Shown: positions 16,267 to 24,342 of the stretch, in pieces
How positions within the stretch are numbered: the first letter of the stretch is position 1
Layout: each line of letters starts with the position of its first letter
DNA from: an uncultured Acetatifactor sp.
GTDB lineage: Bacteria; Bacillota; Clostridia; Lachnospirales; Lachnospiraceae
Length of the DNA: 35,738 nucleotides
Reading direction: 5' to 3'
Assembly: GCA_910577185.1 (NCBI GenBank)
Contig: CAJTLR010000036.1
Coordinates: forward strand, 1 to 35,738
The notes under the pieces: generated by a model
The model's database searches: none
Seen by the model: the letters and a program-made list of their open reading frames with translations, nothing else
What the model was told of the DNA's origin: nothing
Position numbers and translations under genes: made by a program

Positions 16267-16500
16267 AAACATCCCACCTTTTGACAGTCAAGCTTCCAGA
16301 CCTTTACGATGACGCATCCGGAATACGGCTTTTTTGCGTCTCCCGCTGTCCGAACGGTAGCTTTTTAATCTTTCCAGCAAAAATGACACATATGTAATTT
16401 ATTTTATCACATTTTCCGAAAAAGTACAGCAAAAATTTCAGCCGGCCCATCCCATCTATTACACGCAAAATTATTAAGATTTTATAAACTTAAAAAAACA
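16267..16500. other. AT-rich intergenic region
   Basis: No gene. On the minus strand it should carry the promoter of the hypothetical-TetR pair; TAAAAT-like boxes occur near 16400 without a good -35. A GACGCA/TGCGTC inverted repeat at about 16303-16336, with an inner CCG/CGG pair, would fold in the leader of that transcript. Confidence 0.3.
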
Positions 16501-16501
16501 G

Positions 16502-16530
16502 TTGACAAACCCCACCCCATTGTGTATAGT
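16502..16530 (+). promoter_or_regulatory. Strong orphan promoter on the plus strand
   Basis: TTGACA (16502-16507), a 17-base spacer and TATAGT (16525-16530): a perfect -35 and five of six at -10. No plus-strand gene follows; the next gene ends convergently at 16633. It is therefore most likely the promoter of a short noncoding transcript. Confidence 0.7.
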
Positions 16531-16536
16531 ATAAGT

Positions 16537-16615
16537 GAATTCCCCTTTTATAGACGAAAGCACTTGCAAATACTTGCGGGTGCTTTTGTCACGTTCAGCT
16601 GTTTTTCACTTTTTT
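16537..16615 (+). ncRNA. Candidate small RNA
   Basis: Expected transcript of the orphan promoter. It contains one strong structure: an 11-bp stem (16553-16563 with 16580-16590, one G-T), a small internal loop, and a 4-bp stem (GCAA/TTGC) capped by ATAC. T-tracts follow at 16602-16606 and 16610-16615, so it would be about 55-80 bases long. No ORF with a ribosome site is present. It would end just before the 3' end of the convergent hypothetical gene. The stem may instead serve as a terminator for that gene from the other strand, though no T-run favours this. Confidence 0.45.
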
Positions 16616-16632
16616 CCCTGTGTCGGCCTTGT

Positions 16633-17025
16633 TTATTCCAGGATATCCTGCCCTGTCTCAGAACGCATTTTCTCCACAAAAGCCTTCGGATCCTGTTCCA
16701 TCTGAAGCATGGATTCAAATGCGGCCAGCAGCAGCCTGGGCTGCCTGTAGCGGTTCATCTCCTGGGGCCGGTCCATATAAAGCTTAAAATGGTCTACCTG
16801 CCACACCAGAATATCCACCAGGGTATAGCCTGCCACTTCATAGCGGCACAGAAATTGTCCCTTGTCATAATAATAAGCCAGCTCCTGCAGCAGTCCTTCC
16901 GACCGGCTGATTCCCTGCCAGAGCTTCTGGCCGTACGCTTCATCCTTCCCCGCCTGCCCTGCCAGACCGCAGACAAATTCCCTCAGCGCATCAAGCGCCT
17001 TTTCCAGTTGTTCCTTCTGTTCCAT
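16633..17025 (-). CDS. Uncharacterised helical protein
   Basis: 130 residues, predicted all-helical and acidic, with no signal peptide or membrane segment. The segment YEVAGYTLVDILVWQVDHFKLYMDRP (split here at about 64-73 and 74-89) looks like the conserved core; I do not recognise the family. GGAGGAAAA precedes the ATG, which makes the start secure. It stands alone between the candidate small RNA and tRNA-Trp, with a 306-base gap upstream. Confidence 0.65.
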   Translation of the reverse strand: MEQKEQLEKALDALREFVCGLAGQAGKDEAYGQKLWQGISRSEGLLQELAYYYDKGQFLCRYEVAGYTLVDILVWQVDHFKLYMDRPQEMNRYRQPRLLLAAFESMLQMEQDPKAFVEKMRSETGQDILE

Positions 17026-17273
17026 TTTTCCTCCATTCCGGTTCCGGAACCGTTCCTTCCCCGCATTCCCCGCAGCTTTCGGCTCCCGCGGAAAATACCG
17101 GTCCTGCCGGTTCTCCCCTATTCTTTCAATTTCCTGACGATTTACCCTTACAATATGATAATTACTCGAACCGAGTCAGATTCTCTTCATTTTCAGATAA
17201 GAAACCATCTGGGACTTCACCGCCACAGACTCATGCTTCCACGTCCGTCCTGCCCCGGACTTTCCTGGAAAGT
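17026..17273. other. Intergenic region upstream of the helical protein
   Basis: No gene. It holds two clean inverted repeats: ACTCG-AAC-CGAGT at 17164-17176 and ACTTTCC-T-GGAAAGT at 17259-17273. The first could be an operator for the minus-strand hypothetical gene. No convincing promoter hexamer pair was found. Confidence 0.3.
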
Positions 17274-17322
17274 AAAAAAGAAGTGCCAATAATGCCAGCA
17301 GTCAGCATCATTTAACGCTTCT
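17274..17322 (-). terminator. Terminator of tRNA-Trp
   Basis: On the minus strand GAAG...CTTC encloses AATGATGC/GCATTATT (8 bp, one G-T), followed by six T residues (17279-17274). It starts about 10 bases after the tRNA 3' end. Confidence 0.75.
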
Positions 17323-17331
17323 CATTTGCAA

Positions 17332-17402
17332 CAGGGGAAGAGAGGATCGAACTCCCATCAACGGTTTTGGAGACCGCCGCACTACCATTGTACTATTCCC
17401 CT
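17332..17402 (-). tRNA. tRNA-Trp (CCA anticodon)
   Basis: A cloverleaf is visible on the minus strand. The 7-bp acceptor is AGGGGAA (17402-17396) with TTCCCCT (17339-17333); the anticodon arm GGTCTCCAAAACC gives anticodon CCA (17370-17368); the T arm carries GTTCGATC. The 3' CCA is not encoded and must be added. A promoter upstream and a terminator downstream make it a single-gene unit. Confidence 0.95.
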
Positions 17403-17430
17403 GGACATTGGCTTTCCACCAACGAAATTC

Positions 17431-17460
17431 ATTATAACACAGACCCCCCACAATAATCAA
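17431..17460 (-). promoter_or_regulatory. Promoter of tRNA-Trp
   Basis: Minus-strand TTGATT (17460-17455), an 18-base spacer and a perfect TATAAT (17436-17431), about 30 bases before the tRNA. Confidence 0.65.
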
Positions 17461-17508
17461 GTATAATTTTACAATTTTTCACAAGATTTTTTGCGCCCCC
17501 GCAGACAG

Positions 17509-18885
17509 TTAAAAAATCCTGTCTATCACATCCTGCACCGTTTTCACCCCGATAATCTGTATCTTGCTGTTCTTGCGGCACTCCTCCTGGCATACAAAGG
17601 GCAGGATACAAGTCTCAAAGCCAAGCTTCTCCGCCTCCTGCACCCTCTGTTTCGCCATGCTCACCGCCCTGACTTCCCCGCTTAAACCCACCTCGCCAAA
17701 AGCCGTCAGTCTGGGACTGAGAACCGCGTTCCGAAAGCTGGAAAGCACGGCAATGACAATACTTAAATCGATGGCCGGCTCCACGATCTTGATTCCCCCG
17801 GTAATATTCACATAGGCGTCACAGGCCGCAAGCTGGACACCGGAACGCTTTTCCAGCACTGCCATCAGCAGGTTCACCCTGTTAAAATCAGTTCCCGTGG
17901 TCTGCCTGCGCGGAATGCCGAAATTGCTGTGGCACACCAGCGCCTGGATTTCCACCAGCAGGGGCCTTGTGCCCTCCATGGTGCAGGCCACTACGGACCC
18001 GCTGGCATTTTCCGGCCTGCCGTTGAGCATATATTCCGAGGCGTTGGCCACCTCCGCAAGCCCCTGCTCCCGCATCTCGAAAACCCCGATCTCATTGGTG
18101 GCGCCGAAACGGTTCTTTACGCCCCGCAGAATGCGGTAGGAGGCATGTCTGTCCCCCTCAAAGTAAAGCACGGCGTCCACCATATGTTCCAGCACCCTGG
18201 GCCCTGCCACGGTTCCCTCCTTCGTCACATGTCCCACAATCAGCACCGGCACACCGAGCCCCTTGGCAAGCTGCAGCAAAATGCCGGTGGACTCCCTGAC
18301 CTGGGACACACTTCCCGGCGCTGCCGAGACATTGTCGCTGTACATGGTCTGAATGGAGTCGATGACCACCGCTTCCGGTTTTCTGTTCCGGATCACTTCC
18401 GAGATTTCTTCCAGGTTTGTCTCACACAGCAGAAGCATCCCGGCGGAAAATTCCCCGATTCTGTCTGCCCTCATTTTAATCTGGGCGGGTGATTCCTCCC
18501 CCGATATGTATAAAACCGTATGTCCCTGGCCGCAAAGATTATGACACACCTGCAAAAGCAGCGTGGATTTGCCGATTCCGGGATCCCCTCCCACCAGAAT
18601 AAGGGAGCCCTGCACGATCCCGCCTCCCAGTACCCTGTCCAGCTCTCCCATACCGGTGGACATCCGGTCCTCCTCCCGGACGGTCACTTCCGACAAAACC
18701 GCCGGCACCATCCTGGCCCTTCTGTCAGCAGAATGCGAAGCAGAACTGCCCTTTGCCGTCTTGCTGACTGTCTCTTCCACAAAAGTATTCCATTCCCTGC
18801 AGCCCGGACACTGTCCCATCCATTTGGACGATTCATGTCCGCAATTCTGACAGAAAAAAACGGTTGCTGTCTTGCCCTTTGCCAT
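17509..18885 (-). CDS. radA: DNA repair protein RadA
   Basis: 458 residues, the usual length. RadA is a hexameric RecA-like helicase that drives branch migration in recombinational repair. In order: a C4 zinc finger (C12, C15, C26, C29), Walker A GGDPGIGKST (99-108), Walker B around VVIDSIQT (173-180), the RadA-specific KNRFG (257-261), and a C-terminal Lon-protease-like domain (about 290-450). The start follows AAAGGGGAGAGG. In many Firmicutes radA lies near clpC, as it does here, with one small gene between. A strong terminator separates it from that gene, so it probably has its own promoter, which I cannot place. Confidence 0.95.
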   Translation of the reverse strand: MAKGKTATVFFCQNCGHESSKWMGQCPGCREWNTFVEETVSKTAKGSSASHSADRRARMVPAVLSEVTVREEDRMSTGMGELDRVLGGGIVQGSLILVGGDPGIGKSTLLLQVCHNLCGQGHTVLYISGEESPAQIKMRADRIGEFSAGMLLLCETNLEEISEVIRNRKPEAVVIDSIQTMYSDNVSAAPGSVSQVRESTGILLQLAKGLGVPVLIVGHVTKEGTVAGPRVLEHMVDAVLYFEGDRHASYRILRGVKNRFGATNEIGVFEMREQGLAEVANASEYMLNGRPENASGSVVACTMEGTRPLLVEIQALVCHSNFGIPRRQTTGTDFNRVNLLMAVLEKRSGVQLAACDAYVNITGGIKIVEPAIDLSIVIAVLSSFRNAVLSPRLTAFGEVGLSGEVRAVSMAKQRVQEAEKLGFETCILPFVCQEECRKNSKIQIIGVKTVQDVIDRIF

Positions 18886-18992
18886 GTCCTCTCCCCTTTC
18901 CCGGCCCTTCTTTTCCGGTATCCCCAGCGGACTTTCCTATGTAAATCCGGCAGGAAGGTTTCCTTCCCCGCCCTCTGCGCTTCCTGTGCACG

Positions 18993-19044
18993 AAAAATGC
19001 GGGGGAACGGACGGCCCCTCTGAGGTGCCTCTCTCCCCCGCATT
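18993..19044 (-). terminator. Terminator between the 137-residue gene and radA
   Basis: Minus-strand stem of 11 bp (AATGCGGGGGA 18996-19006 with TCCCCCGCATT 19034-19044), followed by further T residues down to 18993. The loop can itself fold. Confidence 0.8.
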
Positions 19045-19151
19045 CCGGATTTCTTACAGATACATTCACGGATGCGCTGCGATGATTGACTTCCCGGTAA
19101 GATACGACTGCCTCATTACCACGCGCAAAGCCTGCATTGCGGTACCAGAGC

Positions 19152-19565
19152 TTAAATTTCCACCACTTTTACAGGCACCTCGTCGGCCGCCCCCAGTTCC
19201 ACACTCAGGGACAGCTTCCCTCCGAATCCTGTCTTTATGGCGCCTATGCTGCTGCCATCCACAAATACTTCATAGGCCTTGTCATCCATCAGCCCTATGG
19301 TGATCTGGGCGTCTTCGTCGCCTTCCACCACAAACTCTACGCCATCTTCCTTCTCCACAAAATTCAAAACACTGGTACCCGGTACGGATTCATAGAGAAA
19401 CATTCCGTTTTTTTCCAGCTTGGTGATCTCGCTGTAGGTTTTAACTTTCAGCAGATCCCCCTCATGCTGATAATCTTCCACCTTCGCCTTTTTTGCCAAT
19501 TTGTGATTGCCAAAACTGATTGCGCCGTCTGCCTCACTGCGGAGCAATTCTTCCACCACTGCCAT
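19152..19565 (-). CDS. Uncharacterised beta-rich protein, possibly surface or fibre-like
   Basis: 137 residues, acidic, with no signal peptide or membrane segment. The second half is a run of short alternating strands (VEFVVEGDEDAQITIGL, YEVFVDGSSIGAIKTGFGG, LSLSVELG), suggesting a small beta-sandwich. Similar Lachnospiraceae proteins carry the label endosialidase in some annotations; no catalytic feature here supports that. AGGAGGG precedes the start. It has its own promoter and a strong terminator, and lies 125 bases downstream of clpC on the same strand. Confidence 0.7.
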   Translation of the reverse strand: MAVVEELLRSEADGAISFGNHKLAKKAKVEDYQHEGDLLKVKTYSEITKLEKNGMFLYESVPGTSVLNFVEKEDGVEFVVEGDEDAQITIGLMDDKAYEVFVDGSSIGAIKTGFGGKLSLSVELGAADEVPVKVVEI

Positions 19566-19621
19566 CTGTGTGCCCTCCTGTCCTTTACGTAACGACTTTG
19601 AAGTCTGATTCCTATATCTAC

Positions 19622-19650
19622 AGTATAATATAAATTGCTTCTATTTTCTA
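19622..19650 (-). promoter_or_regulatory. Putative promoter of the 137-residue gene
   Basis: Minus-strand TAGAAA (19650-19645), a 17-base spacer and TATACT (19627-19622), about 57 bases before the start codon. Confidence 0.45.
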
Positions 19651-19690
19651 CCAGTTTTTATTATTTTTTCAGCATCTTTTTCTGACCGGC

Positions 19691-22159
19691 TTATTCCCTG
19701 CCATTGTCCCCGCCGGTCTTTTCTTTTACGCTGAAACAGACTTTCCCGTTTTTGAAGCCCACCGAAACAGAATCCCCGGGCTGGACTTTTTTCAGCAATA
19801 TCTCCTCTGCAAGGGCATCTTCCACAACGGACTGAATGGCACGCTTCAAAGGTCTGGCGCCCATCTTCGCGTCGGAGTATTTCTCCACCAGATGTTCCTT
19901 CAGGGCGCCCGACATGGTCAGGTGAATATCCATCTGGGCCTCGCAGCGTTTATACAGATTGGAGGCCAGAAGGCTTACAATGGCTTTCATATTGTCCTGG
20001 GTCAGCTGATGGAATACGATAATATCATCAATTCTGTTGATAAATTCCGGTTTAAAGCTGCGCTTCACCTCTTCCATGACACCCAGTTTCATTCTCTCAT
20101 AATCCCGCTTCGCATCGCTGACCGCGGCGAAACCCAGATTTTTCGGATCCACAATCCGCTGGGCGCCCGCATTGGAAGTCATGATCAGCACAGTGTTTTT
20201 AAAACTCACTTTTCTGCCCTTGGAATCCGTGATATGTCCATCATCCAGAATCTGAAGCAGAATATTAAACACATCGGGATGTGCCTTCTCAATCTCGTCA
20301 AACAAAACCACGGAATAGGGATTGCGCCTTACCTTCTCACTGAGCTGGCCGCCTTCGTCAAACCCTACATAACCGGGCGGTGAACCGATCATTTTGGAAA
20401 CCGAGTGTCCCTCCATATACTCCGACATATCCACACGGATGATGGCATCCTCGGAACCGAACATGGCTTCTGCCAGCGCCTTGGAAAGCTCGGTTTTTCC
20501 CACGCCGGTGGGCCCCAGAAACAGAAATGAACCGATGGGACGTCTGGGATCTTTCAGGCCTACCCTTCCCCGGCGCATGGCTTTTGCCACCGCCGTCACG
20601 GCTTCTTCCTGGCCAATTACCCTTTTGTGCAGAATCCCTTCCAGCTTCAAAAGCCGCTCGCTCTCTTTCTGCGCCAGCTTCGCCACCGGAATCTTTGTCC
20701 ACATGGCCACAACTTCCGCGATCTCATTCTCACCAATGGTAAACTTTTTGTCAGCCTCCCTGCTTTCCGCCCGCTTTCTCATGCGCTGGAATTTCTTCGT
20801 CAGTTCATCCTGGCTGTGCTTGATCTCCACTGCCTGGGAGAAAGCCTCCATGCGGATGGAACGCTCGATCTGCAGATCCATCTGCTTGATCTGTTCCAGC
20901 AGTTCTTTCTGTTTGTCCGGCATATCCACAGCCCGCAGCCTTGCGCTGGCAGCTGCCTCGTCTATCAGGTCGATGGCCTTATCCGGCAGATTTCTGTCAT
21001 TGATATAGCGGCCGGACAGCCGCACTGCCGCGTCCACTGCCTGGGCCGTGATATTCACTTTGTGATGTTCCTCATACTTTTCCTTGATGCCTTCCAGAAT
21101 GCGGATGGCCTCCTCTTCCGTTGGCTCCTCCACATTCACCGGCTGGAAACGGCGTTCCAGAGCCGCGTCTTTCTCAATATATTTCCGGTATTCCACTATT
21201 GTGGTTGCGCCGATCAGCTGCAGCTCTCCTCTCGCCAGGGAAGGCTTTAAAATATTGGAGGCATCGATGGCCCCCTCCGCGCCGCCTGCCCCGATCAGTG
21301 TGTGCAGTTCGTCCAGGAACAGAATCACATTGCCATCCTCCGCCACTTCCCGGATCACCTTCTTGATTCTCTCCTCAAATTCACCGCGGTACTTGCTGCC
21401 AGCCACCATGCCGGACAAATCCAGTGTGAGCACTCTCTTGTCCTTCACCGTAAAAGGAACCTTTCCCTCCACGATACGCTGTGCAAGGCCTTCCACAACC
21501 GCCGTCTTGCCCACCCCCGGCTCTCCGATAAGGCAGGGATTATTTTTCGTCCTTCTGCTCAGGATCTGGATCAGGCGGCTGATCTCCTCTTCCCTTCCGA
21601 TCACCGGATCCAGCTTCGCCTCCCTGGCCATGGCGGTGAGATCCTTGCTGTACTGGTTCAGGGCAGACTGTCTGCCTTTGCCCGGAGATTTTCTTCCCAG
21701 ATCCTCCTTGTACAGATTTCCATCCTGTCCCATGGCCCCCAGAGTATCGGCATAAATTTTCTGCACATTAACTCCCAGGGTGTTGAGAAGACGCACCGCC
21801 ACATTCTCGCCTTCCCGGATAATGGCCAGCAGAATGTGCTCCGTTCCCGTCTCTTTCTGTCCGAATCTGGCCGCCTGCCTGTGGGCCTCTTCCAGAATCT
21901 TCTTTGCCCTGGGGGAATATCCCTCCCTTTCCTTCAAACCCACGCCGCCATCAAAGGCGATCAATTCCTGTATCATGTCCAGAACCTGGGTAAGCTCCAC
22001 GCCGTTATCTGCCAGGACTCTGTGTGCAACACCCTCCTGTTCCTTTAATAAACCGGCCAGAATATGTTCTGTTCCCACATATCCCTGCTTCAGACGTCCG
22101 GCATATCTGGCCGCATGGTGCAATGCCTCCTGTGCCTTCTCCGTAAATTGTGACTGCAT
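19691..22159 (-). CDS. clpC: ATP-dependent Clp protease ATP-binding subunit ClpC
   Basis: 822 residues. A double Clp-N repeat domain (1-145), AAA1 with Walker A GEPGVGKT (212-219), a middle domain with a UVR-like helix around IKHSQDELTKKFQ (446-458), and AAA2 with Walker A GPTGVGKT (549-556), as in ClpC. It unfolds substrates for ClpP, which is not in this window. I start at 22159 because AGAGGA lies 6 bases before that ATG; the longer frame begins with TTG inside the ribosome site. In Bacillus clpC follows ctsR-mcsA-mcsB; here the gene upstream is a GntR regulator and no McsA/McsB is present. A hairpin lies between the two genes. Confidence 0.94.
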   Translation of the reverse strand: MQSQFTEKAQEALHHAARYAGRLKQGYVGTEHILAGLLKEQEGVAHRVLADNGVELTQVLDMIQELIAFDGGVGLKEREGYSPRAKKILEEAHRQAARFGQKETGTEHILLAIIREGENVAVRLLNTLGVNVQKIYADTLGAMGQDGNLYKEDLGRKSPGKGRQSALNQYSKDLTAMAREAKLDPVIGREEEISRLIQILSRRTKNNPCLIGEPGVGKTAVVEGLAQRIVEGKVPFTVKDKRVLTLDLSGMVAGSKYRGEFEERIKKVIREVAEDGNVILFLDELHTLIGAGGAEGAIDASNILKPSLARGELQLIGATTIVEYRKYIEKDAALERRFQPVNVEEPTEEEAIRILEGIKEKYEEHHKVNITAQAVDAAVRLSGRYINDRNLPDKAIDLIDEAAASARLRAVDMPDKQKELLEQIKQMDLQIERSIRMEAFSQAVEIKHSQDELTKKFQRMRKRAESREADKKFTIGENEIAEVVAMWTKIPVAKLAQKESERLLKLEGILHKRVIGQEEAVTAVAKAMRRGRVGLKDPRRPIGSFLFLGPTGVGKTELSKALAEAMFGSEDAIIRVDMSEYMEGHSVSKMIGSPPGYVGFDEGGQLSEKVRRNPYSVVLFDEIEKAHPDVFNILLQILDDGHITDSKGRKVSFKNTVLIMTSNAGAQRIVDPKNLGFAAVSDAKRDYERMKLGVMEEVKRSFKPEFINRIDDIIVFHQLTQDNMKAIVSLLASNLYKRCEAQMDIHLTMSGALKEHLVEKYSDAKMGARPLKRAIQSVVEDALAEEILLKKVQPGDSVSVGFKNGKVCFSVKEKTGGDNGRE

Positions 22160-22197
22160 ACATTTTCCTCTCAATCCATCATTTCTAAATCCAAAAC

Positions 22198-22233
22198 CCG
22201 AAACAGTCCCCTGTCTGGTCCAGACCGTTTCGG
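22198..22233 (-). terminator. Hairpin between the GntR gene and clpC
   Basis: Minus-strand stem CCGAAAC/GTTTCGG (22233-22227 with 22204-22198) encloses a second stem GTCTG/CAGAC and is followed by GTTTTGG. It lies 13 bases after the GntR stop and about 40 before the clpC start. It could terminate or attenuate transcription into clpC. Confidence 0.5.
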
Positions 22234-22246
22234 AAATTTATCGCTG

Positions 22247-22615
22247 CTATGCATAGCCTTCATAAATTTCTTCTATCAGTTCATGAATCTCTTCTTTGGA
22301 TACATTCCTGCAGCTGCTCTTTGCCAGAATCACCTTCAGCTCTTTTTTCAGTTCCGCCAAAGCCCTGATTCTGTCCACATCCACGGCAATCACAGCGCCT
22401 CTTCTTCGGTCAACCTTCACATATCCTTCCTGCTTCAGGACAGTATATGCCTTATTGACCGTGTGCATATTGATCCCGATGGAATCAGCCAGCTGTCGTA
22501 CACTGGGAAGGGAATCCCCTTCCCGGAACCGGGCCGTGGCTATCCCCAGGATAATCTGATTACATAACTGCAGGTATAATGCCTCGTCACTGTTGAAATC
22601 AATTTCAAGGACCAT
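22247..22615 (-). CDS. GntR-family (YtrA subfamily) regulator
   Basis: 122 residues. A winged-helix GntR domain (about 8-75) with SLPSVRQLADSIGINMHTV and KAYTVLKQEGYVKVDRRRG, then a short tail of about 45 residues rather than a large effector domain, which defines the YtrA type. These are usually repressors whose genes lead the operon they control. The ATG at 22615 follows AAGGAAGG; the longer reading adds ten residues without support. It has a near-consensus promoter and directly precedes clpC, so it may control itself and clpC (inference). Confidence 0.82.
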   Translation of the reverse strand: MVLEIDFNSDEALYLQLCNQIILGIATARFREGDSLPSVRQLADSIGINMHTVNKAYTVLKQEGYVKVDRRRGAVIAVDVDRIRALAELKKELKVILAKSSCRNVSKEEIHELIEEIYEGYA

Positions 22616-22714
22616 ACACACCTTCCTTTCACGGCGGCAGGGCATATCTTGTGTTTTTCCAGTCTGTTTTCCACTTCGCCGCGCCGCCGGACCCGAATCC
22701 GTGATACCGTATAA

Positions 22715-22743
22715 ATCATAAATCAGGTCCGGGGCACTGTCAA
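22715..22743 (-). promoter_or_regulatory. Strong promoter of the GntR gene and perhaps clpC
   Basis: Minus-strand TTGACA (22743-22738), a 17-base spacer and TATGAT (22720-22715), about 100 bases before the GntR start. GGACC...GGTCC inverted arms flank the -10 and could be the repressor site. The leader of about 95 bases is GC-rich and shows no ORF. Confidence 0.65.
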
Positions 22744-22786
22744 CCTCAGGGTCAAAAATTTAGAGCATTTTTAGAAATGGATTAAA

Positions 22787-22817
22787 ACAGGGAGTACTCC
22801 TGCGGAATATTCCCTGT
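22787..22817 (-). terminator. Terminator of the SH3-domain gene
   Basis: Minus-strand stem of 7 bp (22817-22811 with 22793-22787, ACAGGGA/TCCCTGT), followed by TTTT and an AT-rich stretch, 14 bases after the stop. Confidence 0.6.
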
Positions 22818-22830
22818 CTTCAAACCCTTT

Positions 22831-24342
22831 TTATTCTTCATCCCCGTCGTAATTCAAAAATTCAAAATCAAACTCGTCGTCATCTTCCATAAAATTCCTG
22901 GGCTGGCTCTTCTGGGTATTTGTCTGGGCCGGTTTCGCCGGTCTGGCACTCTGGGGCGCTGCCGGACGAGGCTGTTCTGCCCTTCTCTGTCCCTGGGACG
23001 CGGGCCTTCCTCCCTGGGGCGCCTCCGTCATTCTGGTCCCCTGGCCGGTTCCGGCGCCTCTTCCACCCTGGGAGCTACCCGCAGGCCTTGCCCCCTGGTT
23101 TCCGGCGGGTCTCGCCTGGCCGCTTCCCGCAGGTCTTGCTCCCTGGCTCCCGACGGGTCTCGCCTGGCCGCTTCCCGCAGGTCTTGCTCCCTGGCTCCCG
23201 ACGGGTCTCGCCTGGCCGCTTCCCGCAGGCCTTGCTCCCTGGCTTCCGGCCGGTCTCGCCTGGCCGCCCGATGCCGGTCTTCCGCTTCCCTGCCTCGCGG
23301 ACGGTTTCTCTCCGCCGCCCACTGTCTGCATGGCTCTCCTGCTGCCCTGGCCGCCCGCGTTCTTTTTCTGGAGCACGTCATTCTCCATCTTGTCAAAATA
23401 CGCGGAATCCATCATATCCCTGACCTTAAACACCAGGAATGCTATGCCGGCAGCGGCGGCAACCAGCAGGAATACAAGGACAATGATAATGATTTTCTGG
23501 TTCTTTACGGTCTGCAGGCTATCCTCATACAATTTACCGTTTTTCTCCACACCATCGAACAGCTCGTCTATAGGAAATCCTTTGCCTAGGCTATTGTCCA
23601 CCAGCAGCCAGACGCCATCCTGGAATGCAGTCTCATACAGTTTCTCTTCCTCGGAAGGTTCAGGCTCGGAAGGTTCTTCCGGAGCAGGGTCGGAAGGCTC
23701 TTCCGTCAGCGGTGTCAGTTCCCCTGCCAGGGTAACATAGTCATACCGGATAAAGCCTTTCACCTCTGTTTCCCCTGAGAGAAAACTTACCTGGTACCAG
23801 GTTCTTCCATCTGCATCCGTAGCCTGTCCGTTCACCGTCAGCACGGTTTCTGCCGGAACCTCTTCCAGAATCTGGCCTTCCGATGAAGCAGTGTCACGAA
23901 TTTTTCCGGAATCGCTGGACACGGTTGCGCTGACGGGATTCACCGCCATCACATCCACGGGCGCCGCGCCTTCTCCGGAACCGCCTTCGCCTCCTTCGGT
24001 ACCTCCTTCAGACGGTGCGGTGCCGCCTTCGGACACTTCCACCAGGTCGGAACGGATATACCCCGTCGTATCACCGCTTTTCACCTGATACCAGGTGTAG
24101 CCATCTGATCCCTGTACCTGATTGAGCACTGTCAGCACACTGTCTTTTTCCACTCCACCCACACGTTCACTGCTGGAGCTTGCCTCTTTTCTGATATTTG
24201 CCCCTTTGGGAGAGGTCACTTTTACCTGGGACTCCGCATGACTCACGATTGCCATCATGATAAATCCCCAGACAAAGAGCCCCAGCCCCAGTGCCAGTAC
24301 AGCTGTTTTGTTCTTCCATCCTAACCTATTCGTTTTTCTCAT
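22831..24342 (-). CDS. SH3-domain membrane protein with a repetitive cytoplasmic tail
   Basis: 503 residues. TM or signal anchor (about 13-34), bacterial SH3 domain 1 (about 40-104, with WYQVKSGDTTGYIRSD), a Gly/Glu-rich linker, SH3 domain 2 (about 139-206, WYQVSFLSG and GFIRYDYV), a Pro/Glu spacer, then a second membrane helix (about 283-306). The last 200 residues are low-complexity Gly-Arg-Pro-Ala-Gln, built partly of 16-residue repeats, ending in an acidic patch (EDDDEFDFEF). With two membrane passes the SH3 domains face outside, where such domains often bind cell wall, and the tail is inside. I start at 24342 because AAAGGA lies 6 bases upstream; the ATG at 24366 has no ribosome site. 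Role unknown; possibly an envelope scaffold. Confidence 0.75.
   Translation of the reverse strand: MRKTNRLGWKNKTAVLALGLGLFVWGFIMMAIVSHAESQVKVTSPKGANIRKEASSSSERVGGVEKDSVLTVLNQVQGSDGYTWYQVKSGDTTGYIRSDLVEVSEGGTAPSEGGTEGGEGGSGEGAAPVDVMAVNPVSATVSSDSGKIRDTASSEGQILEEVPAETVLTVNGQATDADGRTWYQVSFLSGETEVKGFIRYDYVTLAGELTPLTEEPSDPAPEEPSEPEPSEEEKLYETAFQDGVWLLVDNSLGKGFPIDELFDGVEKNGKLYEDSLQTVKNQKIIIIVLVFLLVAAAAGIAFLVFKVRDMMDSAYFDKMENDVLQKKNAGGQGSRRAMQTVGGGEKPSARQGSGRPASGGQARPAGSQGARPAGSGQARPVGSQGARPAGSGQARPVGSQGARPAGSGQARPAGNQGARPAGSSQGGRGAGTGQGTRMTEAPQGGRPASQGQRRAEQPRPAAPQSARPAKPAQTNTQKSQPRNFMEDDDEFDFEFLNYDGDEE
23111..23254 (-). repeat. 48-bp tandem repeat inside the SH3 gene
   Basis: Two identical 48-bp units (23111-23158 and 23159-23206) and a third with a few changes (23207-23254); a more degenerate copy precedes them. 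Each encodes 16 residues of the type SGQARPVGSQGARPAG. Exact identity at DNA level suggests recent duplication and likely length variation between strains. Confidence 0.9.

Noticed and set aside
16522..17292. Long plus-strand frame after the orphan promoter
   Set aside because: It starts inside the -10 region, has no ribosome site and mirrors the minus-strand helical protein; composition is not protein-like.
19152..19565. Endosialidase activity for the 137-residue protein
   Set aside because: It is far too short for a sialidase fold and has no catalytic motif; the label seems to be inherited annotation.
22738..22758. CtsR-like direct repeat (GTCAA...GGTCAAA) near the GntR promoter
   Set aside because: The half-sites are 12 bases apart instead of 11 and the first is degenerate; one of them is simply the reverse complement of the -35 hexamer.
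23111..23254. CRISPR-like array
   Set aside because: The units are directly adjacent with no spacers and encode a regular 16-residue protein repeat.
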